A program made the position numbers and the translations under genes. From DATBVX01 sp963696675 (GTDB taxonomy: Bacteria; Pseudomonadota; Gammaproteobacteria; Steroidobacterales; Steroidobacteraceae), in NCBI GenBank assembly GCA_963696675.1, contig CAVOLM010000069.1:132822-196821 (forward strand): 64,000 bases of DNA, given 5' to 3'. The notes beneath the pieces were generated by a model. The model was not told the origin of the DNA and made no database searches. It saw only the letters and a list, made by a program, of their open reading frames with translations. Shown here piece after piece: positions 1-8,287 of the stretch (its first letter is position 1; each line of letters starts with the position of its first letter).

Positions 1-1
1 G

Positions 2-109
2 GTGGGGCAGTACACCGACTGGAATCCGCTGCACGATCGCGGTCGGTTATTCGTCGAGGATGTCGACGCCACCGATCCGTGGCAGTTCAAGAACGTTCGC
101 GTTCTCTAA
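2..109 (+). CDS. C-terminal fragment of an unidentified protein
   Basis: An open frame enters from the left edge and stops at TAA 107-109, giving the last 35 residues of a protein (ending DPWQFKNVRVL). The codon pattern is coding-like and the frame has no internal stop. I do not recognise the family from this tail. The intergenic repeat module begins six bases after the stop codon, exactly as its second copy does after the gene ending at 25103. Confidence 0.5.
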   Translation: MGQYTDWNPLHDRGRLFVEDVDATDPWQFKNVRVL

Positions 110-114
110 GAGAG

Positions 115-261
115 CAGTCCGAGCCGGCCATTGGGTGGGGGGTTGTGCCAACTCCGGGCTGATCACGCTCGCTGACGGTGCCGTCCGAAGCTGCATACCC
201 GCAAACACTGTTCGCCCGGGTTGGCACAATCCCCCCGACCGCAATGTCCGTCTCGTCCTGC
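115..261 (+). repeat. Intergenic palindromic element, family A, copy 1
   Basis: Imperfect long palindrome. The left arm (133-158) pairs with the right arm (215-240), around a core that contains GATCACGCTCG and ACCCGCAAACACTG. The first 57 bp are identical to 25108-25164, and 195-261 matches 25189-25255 at 66 of 67 positions, while the middle differs. A more distant copy with different arms lies at 57415-57523. The element starts right after the upstream stop codon. It is followed by a short hairpin (arms 254-261 and 301-308) and then by a family B element, so the three form one composite module. Function unknown; a terminator or mRNA 3'-end structure is plausible. Confidence 0.85.
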
Positions 262-310
262 CTGAGGCGTGAAGATTCAGCGTCTGCGTCTTTAGCTGAA
301 GCAGGACGAT

Positions 311-478
311 CTGGTCGCTGTGGTTCTGGGCCGCCTGATCCTTCCCTGGCCCGTTCTTGCTTGATTGAGCCAAGAGGTACGTTGCCGTACAGCGCGAAAG
401 CTAGGCGCCTGGGCGGCAGTATGCTTCGTTCGCGTCGGCCGGGGGAAAGATCAGCCAGCCAGACCCACAGCGGCCGCG
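311..478 (-). repeat. Intergenic palindromic element, family B, copy 1
   Basis: Imperfect inverted repeat with arms 311-351 and 437-478. Read on the minus strand the core has the family B landmarks: GCCGACGCGAACG at its start, TTCGCGCTGTACGGCAACGT in the middle, and AATCAAGCAAGAACGGGC at its end. The arms differ from those of other copies yet pair with each other. It lies between convergent genes (a plus-strand gene ending at 109 and a minus-strand gene ending at 489). Together with the family A element and the small hairpin it fills the whole 379-bp gap; nothing else is visible there. Confidence 0.8.
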
Positions 479-488
479 CGGACTGCTC

Positions 489-1001
489 TTACTCCGCCAG
501 GAGTTTCGTGATCAGCGCCTCGACCTTGCGCGCCTGCGCATCGTCAGCGTGCGTTTCGCCGACAAAGCGCCCGCGCACGCGACCCTGCTTGTCGATGACG
601 TAGTAGGCCGGCCAGTACTGGTTGTCGAGCGCCTTCCAATACGAGAAGTCATTGTCGAGCATCACCGGATGCTTGAGGCCGAATTCCTTCACCTTGGCGA
701 TCACGTTCTCGCGCACTCGCTCATTCGGAAACTCGGGGCTGTGTACGCCGAGCAGCGCCAATCCCTTCGGGCTGAATTTGGCCTCGAGGCCCTTGAGCCA
801 TGGGAACGAGTGGTAGCAGTTCCAGCATTCGAACGCCCACACGTCGATGAGCAGTACGCGACCGCCGAAGCTCTCGAGCTTCAGGGGCGGTGAATTGATC
901 CAGTCCGCGGTGGCCGTGTGCGTGAACTCAGGCGCCCGCTCGAGAGGCGGCGCGGCATTGGCCGCGCAGAGCAGCGGGATCGCGAGGAGTGCGCCCGACA
1001 T
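489..1001 (-). CDS. Secreted thioredoxin-fold protein (TlpA/DipZ C-domain type)
   Basis: A 170-residue protein with a hydrophobic N-terminus (about residues 1-17) that looks like a signal peptide, so it should act in the periplasm. The thioredoxin-like domain covers about residues 35-168. The redox pair is C59 and C62 in the motif ECWNCYH, where the usual WCxxC tryptophan is replaced. The following GVHSPEFPNE and the DND...W...YWPAYYVID pattern resemble the C-terminal thioredoxin domain of DipZ-type proteins. The likely role is thiol-disulfide exchange or peroxide reduction outside the cytoplasm; the substrate cannot be read. ATG at 1001 is the only good start. It is convergent with the gene tail across the repeat module. 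Confidence 0.8.
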   Translation of the reverse strand: MSGALLAIPLLCAANAAPPLERAPEFTHTATADWINSPPLKLESFGGRVLLIDVWAFECWNCYHSFPWLKGLEAKFSPKGLALLGVHSPEFPNERVRENVIAKVKEFGLKHPVMLDNDFSYWKALDNQYWPAYYVIDKQGRVRGRFVGETHADDAQARKVEALITKLLAE

Positions 1002-1052
1002 TCGGGCGAGGGCACGGAGTATCGAGTGAATCGGATAGTGTGCGCATGAGCA

Positions 1053-1589
1053 TCAAGACCCGATGAGGCACCAGATTATTTCGGGGGTCGCTCGCCATAC
1101 GATGACCTCGAGCACGATGAACGAGCGGCTGCCTCCGGGCAGATCCACGTTGACCTCATCGTCGACCGTCTTGCGCAGCAGGGCCCTGCCGAGTGGCGAG
1201 TCCATGCTGATGTAGTCGGAGGCGAGGTCGAACTCGTCGGGACCGACGATTCTCACGCAGCGCTCAGCGCCGCCGTCCTCCTGCACCCGCACCCACGCGC
1301 CGAAGAACACGCGGTGCGGGTCGCTCGGAGGCTGATCGACCACCACGATTCCATCGAGGCGCTTGCGCAGGAAGCGCACCCGGCGATCGATCTCGCGCAA
1401 TTGCCGTTTCCCGTAGATGTACTCGGCGTTCTCCGAGCGATCGCCCTGCGCAGCCGCAGCCGCCACGGAAGCGGTCACCTGCGGCCGCTGGACGCGCCAC
1501 AGGTAATCCAATTCCTCACGCAGACGTTTTGCGCCTTCCGGCGTGATGTATTTCGAGCCCGCAGGTTGCGGTGCACGGTAGCGTCCCAT
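1053..1589 (-). CDS. greB: Transcription elongation factor GreB
   Basis: Cytoplasmic factor that enters the RNA polymerase secondary channel and stimulates cleavage of backtracked RNA. The N-terminal coiled coil spans about residues 13-90. The tip motif GDRSENAEYIYGKR carries the acidic residues D50 and E53 that support the polymerase's second magnesium ion. YIYGKR distinguishes GreB from GreA. The FKBP-like C-domain follows. The last 17 residues (VIVWRATPEIIWCLIGS) are unlike the family. Removing one A near 1109 gives LEVSYGERPPK and a stop at 1076-1078, which looks more native, so a one-base insertion is possible here. Confidence 0.93.
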   Translation of the reverse strand: MGRYRAPQPAGSKYITPEGAKRLREELDYLWRVQRPQVTASVAAAAAQGDRSENAEYIYGKRQLREIDRRVRFLRKRLDGIVVVDQPPSDPHRVFFGAWVRVQEDGGAERCVRIVGPDEFDLASDYISMDSPLGRALLRKTVDDEVNVDLPGGSRSFIVLEVIVWRATPEIIWCLIGS

Positions 1590-1736
1590 TTGCGACTCAG
1601 CTCCAGGTGCCGGCGGTCCCGAGCAGCGGCGGGACCGTGCCGGGGCCGTGATTCGGCGCTAAAAACTCCTGCATCGCCAATGATTTGTGCATCCGATCAC
1701 AGTTTTGACTTAAGCGCGTCTCTAATCTCACTCGCC

Positions 1737-1931
1737 ATGGGCGTCAAGTACTACACACACTTCGTGATGAACGAGCAGCCCGAAAGCACGAATGAGTTCA
1801 CCGGCGTGGTGGAACTCAATCGCACACCGCGCGCCGCGCACGACCTGAAGGACATCGCCGCGATCCTGGCCCGCAGCCTCGATCTCGAGACTGACGACAT
1901 CCAGATCCTGCACTGGGCGCGCCTGCACTGA
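1737..1931 (+). CDS. Small conserved-looking hypothetical protein
   Basis: A 64-residue protein starting MGVKYYTHF and ending ILHWARLH. The composition is soluble with no membrane segment or signal. ATG at 1737 is used because the longer open frame upstream overlaps greB on the other strand; ATG at 1767 is an alternative, and neither has a clear Shine-Dalgarno sequence. The gene is followed directly by two tandem hairpins with a T tract, which supports it being a real transcription unit. I cannot assign a function. Confidence 0.6.
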   Translation: MGVKYYTHFVMNEQPESTNEFTGVVELNRTPRAAHDLKDIAAILARSLDLETDDIQILHWARLH

Positions 1932-1938
1932 ATCCCCT

Positions 1939-2008
1939 AGCGGACTTTCCTTCCCTTCATCAAAGTCCGCTTCTCTGAACCCCAGACCAAAAGTCTGGGG
2001 TTTTTTTT
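1939..2008 (+). terminator. Tandem-hairpin intrinsic terminator
   Basis: Two perfect 10-bp stems in series. The first pairs 1939-1948 with 1962-1971; the second pairs 1978-1987 with 1993-2002 around a CAAAA loop. Eight T residues follow (2001-2008). The second hairpin plus U tract is a textbook Rho-independent terminator for the small gene upstream. It ends only 17 bp before the next start codon at 2026, so that gene must be driven from within or across the terminator. Confidence 0.9.
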
Positions 2009-2025
2009 GAGCTACGCTTGGCTTC

Positions 2026-2778
2026 ATGGCGAGCGGCTCGTTCAAGGACCATTTCTCCGGGCACTCGAGTTCCTACGCTGCCTATCGTCCCGGCTATCCT
2101 GCGGAGCTCTTCGCTCAGCTCGCCGCTCTGAGCCCGCAGCGACAACGCGCGTGGGACTGCGCCACCGGCAACGGGCAGGCGGCCATCGGACTGGCGGAGC
2201 ATTTCGCTCACATCGTCGCGACGGACGCGAGCGTCAAGCAGCTCGGCAGCCGGCGTGAACATTCGCGCATCGACTATTGTGCGGCCCTGGCAGAGGCGGC
2301 GCCGCTCGCTGACGCCAGCTGCGACTTGGTGACTGTGGCTCAATCGGTTCACTGGTTTCAATTCGAGCGTTTCTACGCGGAGGCTCGCCGCGTGCTGAAG
2401 GCTGGCGGCGCAATCGCACTGTGGACCTACGCAGTGTTCCGTATTCAGGCGGGCATTGATGAGCCGATCGATCATTTCTACAACGATATCGTGGGGCCAT
2501 TCTGGCCGCCGGAGCGGCGCTACGTCGAAGAGGGATACCGCACGATTCCATTCCCGTTCGATGAGCTGCAACCGCCGCCGATCGTGCTCGAGACGCACTG
2601 GAGTCTGCACCAGGTCATGAACTACATCGGGACATGGTCGGCCGTGCAGCGCTATCGCAATGCGCACGGCTCGGACCCGTTGCCCGAATTGCGCGCGGTG
2701 CTGGCGCCTCTCTGGGGTGCACCGGAGTCCGCTCGCCTGGTGAGCTGGCCCCTGCACCTGCGCGTCGGTCGCATCTGA
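2026..2778 (+). CDS. Class I SAM-dependent methyltransferase
   Basis: A 250-residue cytoplasmic methyltransferase. Motif I of the SAM-binding Rossmann fold is DCATGNGQAA (about residues 44-53), followed by the acidic end of strand 2 (VATDAS) and the motif IV region with AQSVHWF. The opening FKDHFSGHSSSYAAYRPGYP is typical of the methyltransferase_11 group related to trans-aconitate and UbiE-like enzymes. The substrate is not evident. It stands alone between the terminator at 2008 and the M13 peptidase gene. Confidence 0.88.
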   Translation: MASGSFKDHFSGHSSSYAAYRPGYPAELFAQLAALSPQRQRAWDCATGNGQAAIGLAEHFAHIVATDASVKQLGSRREHSRIDYCAALAEAAPLADASCDLVTVAQSVHWFQFERFYAEARRVLKAGGAIALWTYAVFRIQAGIDEPIDHFYNDIVGPFWPPERRYVEEGYRTIPFPFDELQPPPIVLETHWSLHQVMNYIGTWSAVQRYRNAHGSDPLPELRAVLAPLWGAPESARLVSWPLHLRVGRI

Positions 2779-2873
2779 CCTTCCCGGCCAGTTCGCATAT
2801 ACTGCGCGCCCATTTTTATTTACCGGCCGGCGGCCGCGCAGGTTTCCGGCTTGAATCCCAGGCCCCCACCCAA

Positions 2874-4922
2874 ATGAACCGACTCGCAATGACTATCCTT
2901 GCCGCCTCTCTGACCGCTTGTGCTGCCACCCCTGAAACGCCCCGGCCCGCGGCGTCCCCCTCGCCGCCGACCCTCGGCTCCGGCCTCGACCTGGCGGGAT
3001 TCGATCGCACCGTGCGGCCTCAGGATGACCTGTTCCGCTACGTGAGTGGCGAGTGGCTCAAGACTGCGGTGATACCTGCCGACCGCGCCAATTACGGCGC
3101 TTTCACCATGCTCGACGATCAGGCGCAAGCCGATGTGCACGCACTGGTCGAGAAAGCCGCGAACCTGCCGAGCCGCGCGCCGGGTTCCGACGAGCAGAAG
3201 ATCGGCGACTTCTATCTCAGCTTCATGGACACCGCGCGCATCGAGGAGCTGGGTCTAAAGCCGCTGCAGGGCGAGCTTGCGCGCGTCGATGCCATCTCGA
3301 GCCGCGCCGACCTGGTCGGCTATATGGGCTACGCACAGAGCATCGGCGTCGTGCACCCCATCTGGTACTTCGTCCAACAGGACGAAAAGAACGCGACCGC
3401 GTACATCTCCAATATCTATCAACGCGGTTTGACGCTCCCGGACCGCGACTACTATCTGAAGACGGACGAGAAGTACGTGGCGATTCGCGCCAAGTACCAG
3501 GCCTATGTTTCCAGCTTGTTGAAGCTCGCAGGCTTCCCGGATGCGGACCAGGGCGCACGCCGTATCGCGGCACTCGAGAATCGCCTGGCGCAGGCGCATT
3601 GGACACGCGTGCAGAATCGCGACGCTGAGGCGACCTACAACAAGTACAGCATCGCCGAAGCGGACGCCTTGTCGCCGGGCCTGGATTGGGCGCAATTCCT
3701 CGCGGGCGCGAAGGCCGATGCCAATGAACTGGTGATCGCTCAGCCAAGCTACGTGACCGCAGTCGGCAAGGCCATCACGGAGATTCCGCTCGAGGACTGG
3801 AAGCTGTACATGAAGTACAAGCTGATCGACCAGTACGCACCTTATCTCAGCAGCGCGTACGCCGATCTGCATTTCGATCTGCACCTCAAGACCCTCAAGG
3901 GCATCGAGGAAAACCAGCCGCGTTGGAAGCGAGCCGTGGATGCCATCGATGAATCACTGGGCGATATCGCGGGACGGCTGTATATCGCGGAGCATTTCAC
4001 ACCGGATGCCAAGCGACGCATGGACGAGCTGGTCGCAAATCTCCTCAAAGCCTACAAGGTGTCGATCGATGGCCTGGAGTGGATGAGCCCCGAGACTCGC
4101 GCGGCTGCGCAGGCGAAGCTTGCCAAGTTCACCGTCAAGATCGGCTATCCGGACAAGTGGAAGGACTATTCGGCGCTCACGATCGACAAGACGGACCTGG
4201 TGGGAAATCTGCTGCGCTCCGCGCGCGTCGAGCACCAGCGCTACACCGCCAAGCTCGGCAAGCCGGTGGATCGCACCGAGTGGCTGATGACGCCGCAGAC
4301 GGTCAACGCGTACTACTACCCGCCCATGAACGACATCGTGTTTCCGGCCGCGATCCTGCAGCCGCCGTTCTTCAATGTCGCCGCGGACGATGCCACCAAC
4401 TACGGTGCGATCGGCGCCGTGATCGGGCATGAGATCAGCCACGGCTTCGACGACCAGGGTCGCAAGTACGACGGCGACGGAAACCTGCGCGACTGGTGGA
4501 CGGACGAGGACGCGAAGCGCTTCAAGGAGCGCGCGGCCCGGATCGTCGCGCAGTACAGCGCCTACAACCCGATCGACGATATGAAGGTCAACGGCGAACT
4601 CACGCTCGGCGAGAACATCGGCGACCTGTCCGGTCTCGCCATCGCGTACAAGGCCTATAAGATCGCCCTGGGCGACAGGACAGCGCCCGTCATCGACGGG
4701 TTCACGGGCGATCAACGCTTTTTCCTCGGCTGGAGCCAGGTGTGGCGACGCAAGTATCGCGATGAGGATCTGCGCCAGCGCCTGGTGACCGATCCGCACA
4801 GCCCGAGCGAGTATCGCTGCAACGGTATCGTTACCAACATGACGCCGTTTTACACTGCGTTCGGCCTCAAGGAAGGCGACAAGCTCTACCGGCCGCCGTC
4901 CGATCGCGTCCAGATCTGGTAG
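2874..4922 (+). CDS. M13 family zinc metallopeptidase (PepO/neprilysin type), lipoprotein
   Basis: A 682-residue zinc endopeptidase. The N-terminus MNRLAMTILAASLTACAA ends in the lipobox LTAC, so the protein is probably an envelope lipoprotein with a periplasmic catalytic domain. Residues about 45-430 form the M13 N-domain. The zinc site is HEISH (519-523) with the third ligand E580 in ENIGDLSG, and NAYYYPPMND is the substrate-binding NAxY motif. The C-terminus YRPPSDRVQIW matches the family's conserved end. ATG 2874 is chosen for the signal peptide; the frame is open further upstream but overlaps the methyltransferase gene. Confidence 0.93.
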   Translation: MNRLAMTILAASLTACAATPETPRPAASPSPPTLGSGLDLAGFDRTVRPQDDLFRYVSGEWLKTAVIPADRANYGAFTMLDDQAQADVHALVEKAANLPSRAPGSDEQKIGDFYLSFMDTARIEELGLKPLQGELARVDAISSRADLVGYMGYAQSIGVVHPIWYFVQQDEKNATAYISNIYQRGLTLPDRDYYLKTDEKYVAIRAKYQAYVSSLLKLAGFPDADQGARRIAALENRLAQAHWTRVQNRDAEATYNKYSIAEADALSPGLDWAQFLAGAKADANELVIAQPSYVTAVGKAITEIPLEDWKLYMKYKLIDQYAPYLSSAYADLHFDLHLKTLKGIEENQPRWKRAVDAIDESLGDIAGRLYIAEHFTPDAKRRMDELVANLLKAYKVSIDGLEWMSPETRAAAQAKLAKFTVKIGYPDKWKDYSALTIDKTDLVGNLLRSARVEHQRYTAKLGKPVDRTEWLMTPQTVNAYYYPPMNDIVFPAAILQPPFFNVAADDATNYGAIGAVIGHEISHGFDDQGRKYDGDGNLRDWWTDEDAKRFKERAARIVAQYSAYNPIDDMKVNGELTLGENIGDLSGLAIAYKAYKIALGDRTAPVIDGFTGDQRFFLGWSQVWRRKYRDEDLRQRLVTDPHSPSEYRCNGIVTNMTPFYTAFGLKEGDKLYRPPSDRVQIW

Positions 4923-4960
4923 GAGCTCGGGCCATGCAGTCACCTGCAAAAGGAGCAACC

Positions 4961-5587
4961 ATGCGTGCATTACTCCTCTTGACACTTCTCACAACTGCCC
5001 TGCTGTCCGGATGTGGCTACAACACGCTGCAGAGCCAGGACGAGCAGGTCAAAGCGGCCTGGTCGCAAGTGCTGAACCAGTATCAACGGCGCGCGGACCT
5101 GGTGCCGAACCTGGTGAACGTCGTGAAAGGCGCCGCAGCCCAGGAGCGGCAGGTGCTCGATGATGTCGTGCAGGCGCGCTCGCGAGTCGGCTCGATCCAG
5201 GCGACCCCCGAGCTGATCAATGACGAGGCGGCCTTCAAGAAATTCCAGGCGGCGCAGGCGGACCTTACCAGCGCGCTGTCGCGACTGCTCGCTGTCGCGG
5301 AGAACTACCCGGAGCTCAAGTCGATCGAAGCATTCCGCGACCTGCAGGCGCAGCTCGAGGGCGTCGAGAATCGCATCGCGGTGGAACGCAAGCGCTACAT
5401 CGACAGCGTGCAGGCCTATAACACTACGGTGCGATCGTTCCCGACCAACCTCACCGCGATGCTGTTCGGCCACAAGGTGAAGCCGAATTTCTCGGTTCAG
5501 AACGAGGACGTGATCTCGAAGCCGCCAACCGTGGACTTCGGTGCACCCGCCCCGGCGCCTGCACCCGCTCCGGCGCCGCAAGGGTAA
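4961..5587 (+). CDS. lemA: LemA family lipoprotein
   Basis: A 208-residue LemA protein. The signal MRALLLLTLLTTALLSGC ends in lipobox LSGC. The helical LemA domain has the signatures VKAAWSQVLNQYQRRADLVPNLV and AENYPELKS. The C-terminus is a Pro-Ala repeat. ATG 4961 is preceded by AAAGGAG at ideal spacing, so it is preferred over the upstream ATG at 4934. It is the first gene of a LemA-TPM-TPM operon, a common arrangement whose molecular role is still unclear; LemA proteins are helical-bundle envelope proteins. Confidence 0.93.
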   Translation: MRALLLLTLLTTALLSGCGYNTLQSQDEQVKAAWSQVLNQYQRRADLVPNLVNVVKGAAAQERQVLDDVVQARSRVGSIQATPELINDEAAFKKFQAAQADLTSALSRLLAVAENYPELKSIEAFRDLQAQLEGVENRIAVERKRYIDSVQAYNTTVRSFPTNLTAMLFGHKVKPNFSVQNEDVISKPPTVDFGAPAPAPAPAPAPQG

Positions 5588-5609
5588 CTGACCAACGCAA
5601 GAGACCCCG

Positions 5610-6518
5610 ATGCGCCTCAGTGCGGGGTTCACTATCGCGTGCGCGCTTCTGTGTGGCGCCTTCGGCTGGCTTGCGCCCGTGCAGGCCTCGTACGCGCAGG
5701 TCGAGGTTCCCCCGCTCAAGGGACGAGTCACCGATCTGACGCACACCTTGAGCGCCGACCAGGTCGCAGCGCTCGAGCAGAAATTGCAGGCGTTCGAGGC
5801 GCGCAAGGGCAGCCAGATCGCCGTGCTGATCGTGCCCACGACCGAGCCGGAAGACATCGCCGCGTTTGGAATTCGCGTCGCCGAAGCCTGGAAGCTCGGG
5901 CGCAAGGGCGTCGATGACGGCGCAATCCTGATCGTCGCCAAGGATCAGCACCGCATGCGCATCGAGGTGGGCTACGGCCTCGAAGGTGCCATGCCTGATG
6001 CCATTGCCCGGCGCATCGTGTCCGACACGATCGCACCGCATTTCAAGCAGGGCGATTACTACGGTGGCATCGACGCGGGTGTGGACCGGATGATTCGCAT
6101 CATCGACGGCGAACCCCTTCCGGAGCCGGATCGCAACTGGTCTCCGCCACCGGGCGGCATGGAATGGCTCACCACGACGCTGGTGCTGATCATCATTGGC
6201 GGCACGATTCTGCGGCGCATTTTCGGTCGCACGGTGGGCGCGCTGGCCACTGGGGGCGTCAGCGGATTCATCGCGTACGTGCTCACGCATGTCATTCCGG
6301 TGGCCGCGGGCGTCGCCGCGATCGGATTTTTCCTCGCCATGCTGTTCGGTGGTTTCGGTGGGCCGAGCGGCTGGTCGAGCCGCGGTCGCAGTGGCATGGG
6401 CAGTGGTTGGGGCGGTGGCTGGGGCGGCGGCGGGTTCGGCGGCGGTATGGGCGGAGGAGGGGGCTTCAGCGGCGGCGGCGGCGGATTCGGTGGCGGCGGC
6501 GCCTCGGGAAGCTGGTGA
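5610..6518 (+). CDS. TPM-domain protein with Gly-rich tail (YgcG family)
   Basis: A 302-residue envelope protein. A signal peptide is followed by the TPM domain (about residues 35-165, with LKGRVTDLTHTL, GSQIAVLIVPTT, GVDDGAILIVA and RIEVGYGLEG). Two transmembrane segments lie at about residues 185-250. The tail is an extreme Gly/Ser-rich low-complexity run (about 255-302). It is 22 bp downstream of lemA and 1 bp upstream of a second TPM gene, so the three form an operon. TPM domains bind metal and can act as phosphatases in some homologues; no catalytic claim can be made here. Confidence 0.92.
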   Translation: MRLSAGFTIACALLCGAFGWLAPVQASYAQVEVPPLKGRVTDLTHTLSADQVAALEQKLQAFEARKGSQIAVLIVPTTEPEDIAAFGIRVAEAWKLGRKGVDDGAILIVAKDQHRMRIEVGYGLEGAMPDAIARRIVSDTIAPHFKQGDYYGGIDAGVDRMIRIIDGEPLPEPDRNWSPPPGGMEWLTTTLVLIIIGGTILRRIFGRTVGALATGGVSGFIAYVLTHVIPVAAGVAAIGFFLAMLFGGFGGPSGWSSRGRSGMGSGWGGGWGGGGFGGGMGGGGGFSGGGGGFGGGGASGSW

Positions 6519-6519
6519 C

Positions 6520-7017
6520 ATGAACCTGAAGCGACTGCTGCGACATTGGTTCACGACCGACCTCACGCGCCGGCGTGCCTTTCCGGCCCACGTGCTCAAG
6601 GCGATCGAGGAACAGATCCGTGCGAGTGAGACACAGCACGGCGGCGAGATTCGCTTTGCAGTCGAAACCGCATTGGACGGTCCGGTGCTCTGGCGGGAGA
6701 TCGACGCGCGCGAACACGCGATCGATGTGTTCGCACAACTGCGCGTGTGGGATACGGAGCACAACAACGGCGTGCTCATCCTGGTATTGCTCGCGGACCG
6801 TGACGTGGAAATCGTCGCCGACCGCGGCTATCGCGATCGGGTCAACGCTGGCGCGTGGGAAGGCGTTTGCCGTGCGATGGAAGAGGAGTTTCGCGCCGGG
6901 CGATTCGAAACTGGCGCGATCAAGGGTATTCAGGCCATCACCAGGATCATCGCGCCGCTTTTTCCGCCCCAGCCGCGCGATACGAATGAACTTCCCGATC
7001 GTCCGGCACTCCTTTAA
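6520..7017 (+). CDS. TPM-domain protein, short cytosolic form
   Basis: A 165-residue TPM domain protein without an obvious signal peptide or membrane helix. Family signatures are GGEIRFAVETAL, NNGVLILVLLADRDVEIVAD and the C-terminal GAIKGIQAITRIIAPLFPP. ATG 6520 begins two bases after the stop of the preceding TPM gene, implying translational coupling. Third gene of the lemA operon. Pairs of one membrane-anchored and one soluble TPM protein next to LemA are a recurring arrangement. Confidence 0.9.
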   Translation: MNLKRLLRHWFTTDLTRRRAFPAHVLKAIEEQIRASETQHGGEIRFAVETALDGPVLWREIDAREHAIDVFAQLRVWDTEHNNGVLILVLLADRDVEIVADRGYRDRVNAGAWEGVCRAMEEEFRAGRFETGAIKGIQAITRIIAPLFPPQPRDTNELPDRPALL

Positions 7018-7065
7018 AGCACGCGCGCAGGTGAGAGTCGCGCACAGCGATGCCATAATCGCCGC

Positions 7066-8286
7066 ATGCTTCGTATGAATCTGTCTGCGCTCGCAGACAA
7101 TCCCAGGGTGGTTCAGAGTTGGACGTTGCTGATTGCAACGGCTGCGCTCTGCGGCTGTTCGCTGTTCTCCAATCCGTTCGGCCGTCCCGAACAGCCTGCC
7201 GCGCATCAGGAGCCGCCAAAGCCGACTGCGCTGCCGCCCATAGCGACGCATCGGTTCGAGATCGATCCGCTCAACGACGATGTGGTCGGCATCGTCCAGA
7301 GCACGATCGTCTCCAAGGAGGACACGCTTCCGGATATCGCGCGCCGCTTCGATCTCGGTTACGAGGAAATCGTGCGTGCAAACCCTGGCGTCGATCCCTG
7401 GCTGCCAGGAGAGGGGCGGGAGATCGTGCTGCCGACCCGGTTCATCCTGCCCAACGCGCCACGCGAAGGCATCGTCATCAACATTCCGGCAATGCGCCTC
7501 TTCTACTACCCGGCGCACAAGAAGGACGAGCCCGCCGAGGTGATCACCTATCCGATCGGTATCGGGCGCGTCGGTTGGTCGACGCCCGAAGGCGCAACCA
7601 AGGTCGTCAAGCGCACGCTGGATCCGGTGTGGACGGTCCCGGTGTCGATTCGCAAAGAGCACGCCGAGATGGGCGATGAGCTGCCGCCGGTGGTCGGGCC
7701 GGGGCCGGACAACCCGCTTGGCCGGCATTCATTCACCCTCCAGTGGCAGGGTTACCTCGTGCACGGGACGAACAAGCCCTACGGCGTGGGCATGCGTTCG
7801 AGTCACGGTTGCATCCGGCTGTATCCCGAGGACATCGAACAGCTCTTCGACACCGTTCCGCTGGGTACGAAGTTGCGCGTCGTGAACCAGCCGGTGCTGT
7901 TCGGGCGCGCGGGTGAGGACGTGCTGGTGCAGCCGTACGGCGCCCTCGAGGATGACGAGCGTGACTGGTCCAAGGGCGCCCGCAAGCTCATGGAAAAATC
8001 GATGCCGGAAGCGACGCGCAAGATGATCAAGGAGGGCAAGCTCACGATCGACTGGGAGCGCGTGCATGCGTTGCTGGTAGCTCCGCGCGGTGTGCCCGTT
8101 TCCATCATCGGCCCGGAGGCGGGCCTTGACGGGGAGCTGCTGGCGGCGCGCAAGGTCCAGAACACTGTGCCCGAGGGATCGAACTGGGACGGCAAGGTGG
8201 AAGTGGACGAGGCCAAGTTCGAGCAGCTGCTCTCGGAGAGCGAGACCAGTCCGCCGACCGCCGCGGCAGACGGAACCGCACGCTGA
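7066..8286 (+). CDS. L,D-transpeptidase (YkuD/ErfK family) lipoprotein with LysM-like segment
   Basis: A 406-residue cell-wall enzyme. The N-terminus has lipobox ALCGC. A LysM-like segment (about residues 75-125, ending GREIVLPTRFILP) binds peptidoglycan. The YkuD catalytic domain follows, with HGTNKPYGVG and SSHGCIRL; the nucleophile is C249. Such enzymes make 3-3 crosslinks or attach proteins to peptidoglycan. A C-terminal region (about 290-406) resembles the extension of ErfK/YbiS-type proteins. It converges with the thioesterase gene with a one-base gap and no terminator is visible. Confidence 0.93.
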   Translation: MLRMNLSALADNPRVVQSWTLLIATAALCGCSLFSNPFGRPEQPAAHQEPPKPTALPPIATHRFEIDPLNDDVVGIVQSTIVSKEDTLPDIARRFDLGYEEIVRANPGVDPWLPGEGREIVLPTRFILPNAPREGIVINIPAMRLFYYPAHKKDEPAEVITYPIGIGRVGWSTPEGATKVVKRTLDPVWTVPVSIRKEHAEMGDELPPVVGPGPDNPLGRHSFTLQWQGYLVHGTNKPYGVGMRSSHGCIRLYPEDIEQLFDTVPLGTKLRVVNQPVLFGRAGEDVLVQPYGALEDDERDWSKGARKLMEKSMPEATRKMIKEGKLTIDWERVHALLVAPRGVPVSIIGPEAGLDGELLAARKVQNTVPEGSNWDGKVEVDEAKFEQLLSESETSPPTAAADGTAR

Positions 8287-8287
8287 C

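Noticed and set aside
3954..4985. A 343-codon minus-strand open frame opposite the M13 peptidase gene
   Set aside because: Shadow of a strongly supported metallopeptidase gene; no start signal or recognisable domain.
5451..6779. A 442-codon minus-strand open frame opposite the TPM genes
   Set aside because: Ala/Thr/Pro low-complexity text is the complement of the Gly-rich tail; no domain.
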